From assembly GCA_013398015.1 (NCBI GenBank), contig VZRR01013053.1:1276036-1340035 (forward strand): a stretch of 64,000 bases of DNA, read 5' to 3'. Under the pieces are notes generated by a model, which saw only the letters and a list, made by a program, of their open reading frames with translations, did no database searches and was not told where the DNA came from. Both the position numbers and the translations under genes were made by a program. Below are positions 50,931-62,035 of this stretch, piece after piece. The DNA comes from Oreocharis arfaki (Eukaryota > Chordata > Aves > Passeriformes > Paramythiidae). Within the stretch, counting starts at the first letter, position 1; each line of letters starts with the position of its first letter.

Positions 50931-51377
50931 AGGGCAACTGAGCTGGTGAAGGGTCTGGAGCACAAGGCCTGTGAGGAGAAGCTGAGGGAGGTGAGGTTGT
51001 TCAGTCTGGAGAAAAGGAGGCTCAAGGGAGACCTTATCACTTGTACAGCTGCCTGAAAGGAGGGTGTACCCAGGTGGGGGTCGGCCTCTTCTGCCAGGCA
51101 ACCAGCGACAGCATGAGAGGATATAGCCTGAAGCTGAGCCAGGGGAGGTTCAGGCTGGACATCAGGAAGAATTTCTTTGTGGAAAGTGATTGTTAAACAT
51201 TGGAACCGGCTGCCCAGGGAGGTGGTGGAGTCACTATCCCTGGAAGCGTTCAGGAAACAACTGGTTGTGGCACTTAGTACTGTGATCTCTAGTTGACAGG
51301 GTGGTGATTATTTAAGGGTTGGACTTGATGATCTTGGAGGTCTTTTCCAGCCTAAATGATTCTGTGATGATTCTGTA
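50931..51377 (+). mobile_element. CR1 LINE 3' end
   Basis: This is a ~445-bp 5'-truncated CR1 in the plus orientation. It begins AGGGCAACTGAGCTGGTGAAGGG within the end of ORF2 and runs through the segments encoding GEEKLREVRLFSLEKRRLK-type sequence, with stops and frame breaks. It then passes AACCGGCTGCCCAGGGAGG and ends in the 3' UTR GGACTTGATGATCTTGGAGG with ATTCTGTGATGATTCTGTAT as the tail. Its 3' end differs from the copies at 7.4 and 23.5 kb, so it belongs to another CR1 subfamily. It is not functional. Confidence 0.95.
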
Positions 51378-51665
51378 TTCCTGTATGCCTTTTTATGACA
51401 GCCATTGCATTTGACATTTTTACTGCACTGCTGGAAGAAGAAGAACCATTTCTGTTATGCTTTGATTTCATTACCTGAGTTATTTTAAAGAATAAATGTA
51501 AATTGTGGTTCAGTTGCTGGAGAATGCCACAGCTGACAACATTTAATTCTGCTCTCCGATTTTTTCATCACATAAGCAGTAGCTGAATTATTTTGTTGAC
51601 ATTCTCTTTCTATTACATTTATTTAAAAATCAATAAAGAAGCCATATTAGGTTGTTTGTTTGGTC

Positions 51666-51714
51666 TTTTTTTTTTTTTTTTTTTTTNNNNNNNNNTTTTT
51701 TTTTTTTTTTTTTT
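51666..51714. repeat. T homopolymer containing a 9-N gap
   Basis: Twenty-one T, nine N (51,687-51,695) and nineteen T. The gap lies wholly inside a homopolymer, so the true tract length is unknown. The open frame translated through it is meaningless. Confidence 0.95.
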
Positions 51715-53174
51715 AACTGTGTGCTTTGTTTTTTCTGTAATTCTGACTATGCTGACATTTCTTCCAGGAAGACAAACGAACAGCAACAGAAATGCTGTAT
51801 GTCCCTTGTTACTTTGCAGTAATGTTGGTTAAGGTATTTATTAGTGAATTTGTTAGGAAGGCTTTATGTAAGTGTTAGAATTGCTTATACCATCAAAGTC
51901 GGTTAAGTCTGAAGACTTGAAAGTTGGGAAAACTTTGTGAACTTAAACATAAACTGTATTCACAACTGTTTTGTAATAACTGTCTGAAACAGTATGGGGA
52001 GTGTACAAGAGAGATTAGTTTTAAAACTCTAAAGCCTGAATAATATATGTAACTAACCCACATCATACTGTCAAAAGAAGGGATTTTTTTCTCTTAACAG
52101 TGACCTTATATGTTTTAGCTAGCTTTTTCTTAAGCTGATTTATTTTTATAGAATAACGTTAGAAGGTAATGACTAATTCTTTTTTTAACTTACACCATTT
52201 TGATTCCATTAGCTGGCAACAGAGTTTGGTCACTGGTGTTTCAGAAACATGTATCACAATTAAATGCTTTGTCTCAGGGCAGTGTGTTTTCAGGAAATTG
52301 ATTTTTGAGTTACACAGTGAACAGGTAAGTTTGGGAAGCCTTTATGTGCTACTAGTGCTATTTATTATCTGTCAGATAGGGAATGGACTTCCATGTTTTG
52401 GAATGAAGTCATCCTTTGCTTCCTGATTGAAGAGAACCTGGATATGGTGATTTGAGAGCATAGAAGCAGCCACACTGTGGTAAACCTTTCAGGCTGGTGC
52501 TTGTGCTTATACTGGTATGTGGCTGAGAAATACCAGAGGAAAATTGCTTTATCTTCCTTTTTCTTCTTGATCAATGGGAACGGACTAGAAGAAAGCGCAT
52601 TAATGCCTATTTCCATTATATCTAGGAAACGGCACAGAACATTGCTGTTTGTTTTTGGCAGCTATGAATAACCATGTAGCCACCACTCGCTGATGGTAGG
52701 TGTTTTACGTCACATAAGAACTGGCGTTTTTTGAGCTTGTTTTATTTTGTTTATTATACCAGTTATATCATGACAACTAAGTAAGTGGGAAGACAAAGAA
52801 AGTAAAGTATGTTCAGTTGAATCAACTGGAGGATGCAGCACCGTGCTATTTGGTCACATCGTCAACCACCAAGAAAAAAGTTGAAATCTTCTGGTTTGAA
52901 ATATTTCTGGCAATAGTTTCTCATGTATAGGATACAGATGTACTTCAGATAATGCTTATTTCAGATGTTTAACTTGAAAAAACAAAAAAAAAATGTTTGT
53001 CTTTGCTTTAGGATTAGAACATGTTTTACTCAAAAGTTCTTCACAGAGTGTCTGTTAAGGCTTGTTGTTCTGCCTTTCACACATTTTTGTTGTCATTACT
53101 TTTTTCCTAATTGCCAGCTGCATTTGCTAACCACCCTATCAGGCTTGAGGCTTTCATTAATTTCTGGAGCTTTC

Positions 53175-53192
53175 TTTTTTTTTTTTTTTTTT
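53175..53192. repeat. T homopolymer
   Basis: A run of 18 T residues. Nothing adjacent marks it as a retroposon tail. Confidence 0.85.
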
Positions 53193-56100
53193 CTTTTAAT
53201 GAATCAAAAACTCTCTTCTCTCTTGTACTGATTTTTAATTGATTTTAAAAAGTTCTCTGGGAGTATCCAGTTTGTTTTTCACTGAATCTTGCAATGTCTT
53301 AGGCTTGTTGGTTTCTCATGATGCAGACACCTTTTAACAAACTTGTGGGATGTGAGTAAATGTTCTGATCAGTTTTGATTCGCCTGTGTGCAGTTCCTCA
53401 TATGATGCCTTGTGTAAAAAGGGAAGTTCTCAAGCTCTTCAGGTAATGATCCGTTTACTCTGGAAGTGGATAAGATATTTCATGCACAGAAACTACAATA
53501 AATGTACTGGAAGTTCTTACCACAGCCAAAGGTGTGGGGAAGAAAGGTAAGAGAGGAGCCTGGAGTGGTCATCAGGAATTTCAGATGTTAGTCTGGATCT
53601 CTGTAGGTGGTAGATAGATCATGAAGGTCTAGAAATGGCTTACTGAATAAGCAGGGTCACCATGCAGTGCAGCATGTGAAATCCTGAGCTGACTTCTCAG
53701 TAAGTGGTAATGCAAAACATTAGAGCTCTATATACTAATTGTTCTAGAATTATTTTGCCTTAAATGCTGCTGAATGGAGGAATCCCAGCAAAGTGACTAA
53801 GCTGGATTAAACCCAAGTGCAGTCTTTGAGTTTAAACCTTACCACATGTCTGGTTTCAAGTTATTTATTGCTTTTTGTTGCTTTATACATCTTGTTCCTA
53901 ATTACAGCCAGCTATTAAGATTAATGCTTACCTTGAGCAGGCAGTGTTTGCCAGGTTTACCTTTTGTTTTGTCTGCCTGATGGATGTGCTGAAAAGAGAA
54001 GGTTTACAGGATTCCCCCTCAGAAGCAGGGAAGATTGATAAAGTGTAATGCTAAGAACAGCGGCATCGTTTGGGCTTTACCAGGGGATAAAAGCTTATCA
54101 AAATGATGTAGCTAAACAAAAGTGAAAACCAATTAGTCAGTGACTGTAGTTTTTCTGCGGGGATTTTGTTAACCTTTAATCACTTGATTAAATTTCTGCT
54201 TCATACAGCTGTAGAAAATGGAAAAATATGCACTATTTGATTTTTAATACTTGGGCTATTATTTTTTAGCATTAACTTTTAATTTATTTCACTAACAGAT
54301 TGTCACTTACATTCCTAAAGCAGAGAACATTTGCAGTCATCTCAGAGCAATAAACACACATTAAGCTCAGTGACTTATACCGCAAGTTGAGTCAGAGGAG
54401 TTTTAAAATCGACCCCGGGGTAGGCGCAAAAAAGCTTTCAGGGTGCTTTGTAATCTTAGACCTGTGAAATTTGATGTTTCCTTACTTTGGTAGGCTCTGC
54501 ATGTGTACAGAGGTCTGTCTTTCCTCCTTTTATATGAAGAGAGATATAGTCTGTAAGAGGATAGTAATGCTCGTTTGTTCAGTTAGGTCATATTTTACTT
54601 TAATTATGTCAGAAGTTGAGCTAAAGTGGTTAAAAATCTGTTAGTGTTCTTCAAGATTAGAGATACCTTTATCTTTAAAAAAAAATAATAACTACAGTTA
54701 AATAATCTGATTAAGTAATGATGTGCAGACATAGGTCTCCCTCCTTTTTTTTCCAAATGCTGTTATTGGTACAACTGAAAGACCAAAATCAAGTAATGGC
54801 TCTTGAAAAGCTGCATCAATCACCCCTTTGCCTATAAATTTTCATGAGGGTGGGTGTGGTTGTCATGCTGATGCACATGGGTAGCGCTCCAGTGACCGTA
54901 AGAGGTTTTTATTGGGATTTGGCTGGCTGCCCATGGTGGTCTTTGGGCATTGTGGGATTCCTGCATCAGAGAGACAAGCAGCCCCCGTGGGGACAGGCAC
55001 TGATACTGCAGCATAGAGATGGCCATGCTAGAAAAATCAGAAAAACTACTTGTGCAAGGGGGTTTGAAGAGGAGAGATGGAGCAGTGGTGGTGTGTGTTG
55101 CTCGTCAGCCTGATGCAAATGCTGAGATACTCGGGATGCTCCAGGCAAAGATATTTCAGAATATCTCGTGCAGGAAGCACCAAGGGTCAGTTGATTTTAA
55201 TCCTTTATGATAGGTCATACCTGGCATGTCGGTTCAGGAGCTCATAGCTCTCAAGAAGAAATAGTCTACAAAGTGGAGTAGGAGGCTACTTACCACTGCT
55301 AAGGTAGTCTTTATCCCATTTATTGAAAAGTGAAGGCTCCCAAAAATCTTGCAGTTATCATTACTGATCTAATATCCCATTTAATTAATTTTCTTGATTT
55401 CTTTAAAAATATTCTGTATTCTTCTGTTGGATCGCAAAGCCCTTGCTCCCCTAAAAGTGCATTGACATTGCCTGCAAATTTTAATGAGTCATAAATAAAA
55501 GCACTGAATAACATTCTGTTTTATTTCATAAGGAACCTTTTGCAATGACTTCCCACACTGCATAATACATGAAAGACTTTGTTAATTAATTGCCCACCTC
55601 GTTTTCTAAAGGTTTTTCTCAACACATCTCAAGACTTGCTGGGCAGCTATTTTCAGCTGTGTGCCTTATCAAACACACACTTGGGTAACTGAAGCTTCCC
55701 ATTCACACTAAGTCTGGAATTTCGCAGGCTTCTGTTTAATCTTTTCAGATGAAGTTCTCACCCATACTGCCTTTGTAGATGATCCATAATAGAACCTTAT
55801 TATGAATTGTATGTATCTACTTACATATGGCCAACTAAATTACCTTGATAGAAAAAACGAACATGTAACACACATGTAGGACAGGCAAAGTTTATTTTTC
55901 TGATTGTTGTCATTTCAAAGTGATATGTTCTTTGGAGATTGTATTTTAAAAACACTAGTTTGTTGAAAGTATAATTAAAATTCTGAATATTTAAAGAATC
56001 TGGAGAGTAAATACAGAAAACAGTTAGAAAAAATGCCAGTTTTTCTCTATAAATTATCCCCAAATAAAGCTTTCATCAAATTTGAATGCTTTGTATTTCT

Positions 56101-57274
56101 TTGTAAGACTTCATAGTAAACATGAATCTTTGTATTGTGATGGGGATGTTCCACTAACAGTCACGTTTCCTGAAATTCAGGAGAATCAGAACTCCTATAT
56201 TAGAATAATCTGCTAAATAGAAAACCACATGTTGGTTTGATGAGAAGACATTGTTTTATTTATCCCACTTTGCTATAAATATTATGTATGTGTATCTTAA
56301 AACTGAAAAAAGTTATGCAATAAACTGCTAAAAAAATATTAGACTTCAGTAAAGGCTGAAAAAAGCTTTTGAGAATTTATTCCAGTGACTATTCTTTCAA
56401 CAAATGTTCTTAATAAAAATCTGATCTGTGTTGTTCCTTTTTGTTGTCCTTTGTTTTTTCTCCTGAAGCTAAATGTGCCAGGCATTGTAATGAATTCATT
56501 ACACAGAGATGTCAGAATTGGCTTTGGCTCTTCACATTTGCTAACACGTAATGAACTAGAACAATTGGCAATCTATGCAGATTTCTTACTGTGAAGGCAG
56601 TTTCTTTAATTTGAACAAATGACCGGAGGACAGGGTCCATTAGCATAACCATAGTTGGTGTGCAAAGGGGTATTTAGCAAGAGGAGTTTCTTAGTACTTT
56701 TCCTTTCCTTTCGTTTGACAGAAATAGATGACATTTGATTTTGCAATTACTTAAAGCCAAGAACCTTTTTGTCAAGGACAGTGTTTCGGTAACAGAAAAC
56801 CCTAAATAATCTTGACACCAAAATCTAGAAGTATGAATTTTTCATGTGGAGTGTCTTTACTGGTAAACTGTATAATGATCATCCCACAATATACCACAAA
56901 TAAGTTGCTTTTTGACTTAAAATAGTAAATACCAATTACAGAGCATAGAGATTAGAACCTGGAGTGTGGCACTGTCTTTTGAATACCAGTCTGTAGGCAA
57001 TGTAGACTAATTCATTTGCATCCTTCCCAGGCCTTATTTCCCTAAACTTTCACCTGCAGTCATCTTCATAATGTTCTCTTTGTTTTTCATTGCTATCTAA
57101 CTATGAAGATTTTTATCTCATGATTCCATCTATCCAGCTTAGTTTTGTTGAGACTGAATAGCGTTTTTTAAATAGCATTGAAAATACCTGGAGTCACATT
57201 TTGTACTTGAAGGGTCAAAATGTGGTTTGTGAATTGCACATTGCAAGGAGTATAAACATGGCTCTTAGGATAAT

Positions 57275-57473
57275 TGTCGTGGGTTGGAACTGAGTTGATT
57301 GACGTGAGTTTTGGCCAATTGCGCTTTTCCGAATTTGCATGTTTCAAGCCTTGTGGAAGTGAGAGAAGGGGGAGTGGTCTCAGTTCTCTCGCGGGGCAGC
57401 GGGGGAGGAACGGGCCCCGGGCTCCGTCTCCTGCAGCGGGCCCGGGCCTTCCCCTCCCCCGGCGCCGGGGCAT
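57275..57473 (+). mobile_element. truncated GC-rich LTR-like element ending at a gap
   Basis: The block begins TGTCGTGGGTTGG, resembling 5' ends of songbird ERV LTRs, and shifts abruptly from AT-rich flanking DNA to CpG-rich sequence that stops at the single N at 57,474. A CCAAT motif lies near 57,314. The distal part is extremely GC-rich, with CCCGGG and GGCGCCGGGG motifs. After the N the sequence is ordinary AT-rich DNA, so the rest of the element, possibly with internal sequence, is missing from the assembly. I could not confirm a target-site duplication. A CpG-island promoter is a less likely alternative. Confidence 0.55.
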
Positions 57474-57474
57474 N
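57474..57474. other. assembly gap (single N)
   Basis: A single N at the abrupt GC-rich to AT-rich boundary. Unlike the Ns at 24,505 and 46,641, the flanks are not duplicates. Here sequence is probably missing rather than doubled. Confidence 0.9.
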
Positions 57475-57654
57475 ACAATATAAAACAGGAAGACATGGTT
57501 CATGTTGTAAAACAGCTTCTAAGGGTTAATTGCTGCCTCTGGCTAAGCAGGAATGTAAATGGAGAAAAAAAAACCCTACAATTCACAGTTTGTAGTTAAA
57601 AGTTTTCTTGGGTGGTAGATATCAGGCTTTTGTGTAAGTGTTTGGGTAACACAG

Positions 57655-57790
57655 AGATAAATAGAGGAAAAAAAGAAAGAACTGGAAGGAAAATAACAGA
57701 ACCACAACAATCTGAACCACAACACAAAGACAAATAGAGGAAAAAAAAGAAAGAATTGGACAGAAAATAACGGAACCACAGCAATCTGAA
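57655..57790. repeat. 73-bp tandem duplication
   Basis: Two copies at a period of 73 bases share AGA(T/C)AAATAGAGG, a polyA/AAGAAAGAA run, GGA..GAAAATAAC.GAACCACA.CAATCTGAA. Several substitutions separate them, so this is an old local duplication, unlike the near-identical blocks around the single Ns. Confidence 0.9.
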
Positions 57791-60700
57791 GGGATTGTGA
57801 AGTTTCTGTGCCAAACCCTGTATTGTATTTTCCTGGTTTCTAGGTGCCTACATGAGTTCCTAATCTCTGCCTGTAAGCTGTGGTACTACTTCCATTGCTT
57901 TGTTCTATAATTATAAGTAGGAAAATAAAACAGTGAAAGAAAGTCAATACGTTTTTCTTCTCGTGCTGTACATGTTAGGATTGTGGGTGTCAGCCTGTCC
58001 GTGCTAACCTCCAAGCCTAGCTGTCCTGAGAGAGTTTAAAGAAGGGGGGGTTCTGTCTTTGCTATCCACTGTAAGGACTTGGAACATTTTGCTGAATGAG
58101 CATAGGGGAGTACATTGTAATGCTGAAAATAATTGTAAGAGGAAAAACTGTGTGGCTTCAATTAGTTCCTCTATCAATGAAGTACTAATGTAGAAAATAG
58201 TGAAGGAGGATCTGATTCACTAACACAAGCATAAAACTTATGTCTGAAGACATTTTCATAAAGGTTGGGTATTTTCAGTTCTTAAGAAGTGCTACTTGCA
58301 GGAAAAATGGCCACCCTCTTCGTAAGCAGGCGTATTTGAGGACCGATGAAATATGTTTTAAAATGGAAGCAAAAACTGTTCATGAAGTTGCAGTATTGAA
58401 TCCAGTACACTGAGTCTTGTTCCGTTTTATTTGAGTTTTTCTCGCATTCCTTTGACCTATAATAAGTTTTTCTTCTCAAATAGAGTTGTGAGTGGTCTCT
58501 ATTCTTTCTCTGCTGGCTCTTGAAGGCTTGTTTGCACCTGGCAAATAATTCCAAGGTTTCCATCTCTTCCCCTTTCTTGCCCACATGAAGCAAAAAAATC
58601 TGTTCACATACCCATGTTCGTGTCAGAGTTTAAAAGGAAGAAAACCTTTTGCTTGCATCTGTAACTGTCTTGAATTTTCTTGCTTTTCTTCTTTTGAGTG
58701 CTATTCTTTTTATCAACTTATTCCTGGTTTTAAGATTTCCTGGGTATGCTGGAACAAGAGAAGACATTTATTTTTATAAAAGAAAACCTAGAATTACATG
58801 TGCTACAGATGGAATGCCTGATTTAAAACTCCATCTCATTCAAACATCTTGGTTTAGCAACCTTAATATCAAATGAAGTCCAAAGTAGAGACAGGTGCTA
58901 ACCATTCATCTGCTCAAACACAGTGGATAAACTGGAAAAAATTACTAGATATTTGCACTCCAGTTCTGAACAAATGGAGACTCGAGTAAAACACTGGATT
59001 TCATGAGAGTGTTAATAAACACTTGATAAGAGAAATGAAACTTTCTGCATTTCAGCAAAAAGCACCAAAGAAATCGATAAGAAAGTAATTGTGGTCAAAA
59101 TGAACTCTATGGAAAATAAGCTTCCTATGCATTTGTCTGTGGTTTGGGGCTTTTTCATTTGTTTGTTTTTGTTTTAACTGTGTCCCCATTGTGTTTTTTC
59201 AGATCTAAATTTATCACTACTTTGAAACAATTTGAGTTTTTAATTTGTGATCTAGCCAGTCACATTTCTTTTGACAACATAGTGTTTCCTGCATAATGGT
59301 GGGTGTCAAAGATTCATCTTTGGCACATTAATCACAGGTAAAATAGCAGAATGGGTCTTGTAATTTCCATTTGGTTCTTGAGTATACAGTGGTAAAATGC
59401 ATTACCAGTAAGGTGGTAGTCTAGATTCTCCATACAGCCTTTGCAAATTTTCTGTAATAGTGTTAAAAATATGAATTATGATTTTCTGCCTTCCCTGATG
59501 CTGATTAGATGGTGAAATTGTGATCTTTTTAATGAGATAGGCTGAGACTGTTGCTTCAGTCAGCTGTGGACAACTCATTTGTTTTTGTGTTTGGGGTTTT
59601 TTTTGTTTGGTTTGGTTTAGGTTTTTTTAATCAACTTTGTTAATGAAAGAAGGACTGGTGCTGATAAATTGTTTAGATACACATTCAGAAAGGCTTATTG
59701 GAAGCTCATATCTTTCTAGCAATATTCTCATGAATATAGAATTTGGTAAGAAAAAAATGAAGACTATATATTTATTTATTCCTACTGTGTTTTGAAATGC
59801 AGTAATTGCTTATCTCAACCCAAGGTTTAAATCTAGATCTTGCATTGAAAGAAGGTGGAGCAGTTTCACTACTTTTTGCACCGCTGGTGGTAATAGGAAT
59901 TATGCTGTCAACAAACTAAGGACAGATAGCAGTACTTAGCTGTGAAAACAAGCTGTCATTTCTCTAGGTCTTTATTTAGTGCATAATCACAGAAGGTCTG
60001 TTGTAAGGAGATTACAGAACTCTGTAAATGAAGCTACAGAACATGCGAAAAAAATTGCCATCTCTACACCAACTGTTAAAGGAAGTTTAAGGTAGCTTGT
60101 CTTGCATAATTTTCAAAAAAATGAAATGAACATTAGGAAGACGTAAGAAAGATTATTCAGTCAATTGGCGCAAGATTTGCTGGAAAAAATGGTTGGACTA
60201 CTGATTCGCCTGCAGGTTAGTTTTGTAAACCACATCCTATGAAAGTGATTAATCTACGTTACCAATTCTTTAAAAATAAACTGCCTCAGGAAGCCTGCAT
60301 GAGTAATGCAAAATGGTGTAGCAAAATTATGAAATTTTTTTTTTTTAATGCAGAGATTGCTAGAGCAGTCGTACCGAAGTGCACTGCATGGAATTGACTC
60401 ATGGTGGTAATTAACAAATGTAGCAACTAAGTGTGTGGCCATCAATCATCCTAAAGAATTAAAGAAAAATCAATTAACAATTTAATTAAAAGTCATTTGA
60501 TGACCCCAGTTATTCTGTTTAAATAAGATCATAAATTCACTTCCCAGTTTAGAATTTAGACCAATTATTTAATTAAAATGCCAATGAAATATTGACCTGG
60601 TGAAACCTTTATTCTAGGTGTTTTAAATATAGATTATCAAATTATCTTAACGGCTGCATATCCCATGAGATATGAACAGTAGTGTTCCTTTTATTTTATA

Positions 60701-61981
60701 AAATATTTTTACTGCTGGTGAATTATTATGCTATAATACAGACAACTTTTTTGGGAGAAGGTTGCTCAGCTATTTTTGTCTGTTCTGCAGATTTTTAGCT
60801 GTTTTCTGAAGGCTAGTTTTCTTTTACTCACCTACAGTCCGTGTGCATTTTCTTTCCCTTTCTTCTGATGAGAAGGCAAACCAGAAGTGAATTTACTATT
60901 TTTTGGCAATTCTTTTCCAAATGTCTTTGCTGCTGTGGGTTGTCCTTTCCTTTTTTACAAGAGGAATTTCAGTTCTTGACTGAGTTCTGTCTCTTTGTCT
61001 GTGGGAATTTCAGTTTTCCTAGAATAAAGTTTTGAATCTGCAAGATGCTGTTAGCAGTCAGTTTAGTCATCTAGGTTGTTTTTTAAAGGGAAATAAATTA
61101 ATTTTAAATAGAATGTTATGCTGTTTAAAAATATAAATTAGTCAGCTAGTGTGGTTCTTCTGGTTGGTTTTTAACTTAATTTTTAAAAAAATCTTCTGTG
61201 GAGCTGTAGACTTTCCTCTTGCACTTCCATCTGCCCATATTCCTACTAGGAGATGTTAAAAAATATTTAATGTAAAAAGAAGCATTAAAACTCAATCATC
61301 TTTGAATGCTTTCATGTCTTGAGCAAAGAAAATGGAGGAGAAAAATGCAGTCTATAAAACAAAACAGTACAGTAGGAGTCCTGTCTTGCCACTGGCATAC
61401 TTAAGATAGTGAGGGACCTAATGTGAAAGAAGTAATTGCCACCCACTCTGCCTCTGCATTCTGCCCGGGCCACAGAAGCATCTGCAGTAATGCACATGTA
61501 TTTCCCCATTGCTGAAGTACAGGTTCCTGGTGACAGAAGGTTATCAGCATTATCACCAGTTGTCATGGATGGGAAGAGAGGAACTTGATCTTATTAATTT
61601 CCTGGGTGTCACTTGGTGCTGGGACAAGCACAGACACGTCAAGCAGAAACGGGGCATCCAAGCTAACAGCAGCTAGTTAGCAGTTAGCAGTGGGCCTTTG
61701 CCACTGCAAAGTGTACTGTGAAACTTAGAGTGATCTTCATGCATCTCTCTTGAGGAAATTTCAGTTAATCTTCCTGTGCATATGTTGAAATGTTTATAAC
61801 AGGCCCTGCTCATCAAGAGTCATGGAGTGGGGTAAATAGAACTTGGGCTCACGATCATCTACATTTTAAGTGTCCCTTTTTGCTGGTGAAGGCAGTATGA
61901 AGGTTCTGGTTTTTGCAGTGGTCACCAGTAGGATGTTGGAGGACATGGACTCAGTGTGTAACACTTGCTAAATTACTTGAA

Positions 61982-62035
61982 AAAATCACTGAATCAGTAA
62001 TACAAATAGACCATCAAGTTCAGTGCCCCATCTCC
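61982..62035 (-). mobile_element. possible decayed CR1 3'-end remnant
   Basis: ATCACTGAATCA...GACCATCAAGTTCAGTGCCCC resembles the reverse complement of a CR1 3' terminus (ATCACAGAATCA...GATCATCAAGTCCA). The match is partial and short. Confidence 0.35.

Larger units (their letters stand above)
51378..57274. other. unique DNA with a T-tract gap and possible conserved elements
   Basis: No gene was recognised. The stretch contains a T tract interrupted by Ns (51,666-51,714), a T tract at 53,175-53,192, and stretches at about 54,120-54,420 and 55,310-55,640 dense in TTAATTAA, ATTTGCAT-like and similar homeodomain-type motifs with balanced composition. This is the look of conserved non-coding elements, but conservation cannot be judged from one genome. 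A GC-richer, feature-poor piece lies at 54,840-55,160. Confidence 0.55.

Noticed and set aside
54844..55210. GC-richer stretch with 60-89 codon frames on both strands
   Set aside because: No splice-site pair, domain or repeat match was seen. It may be old repeat or unique DNA.
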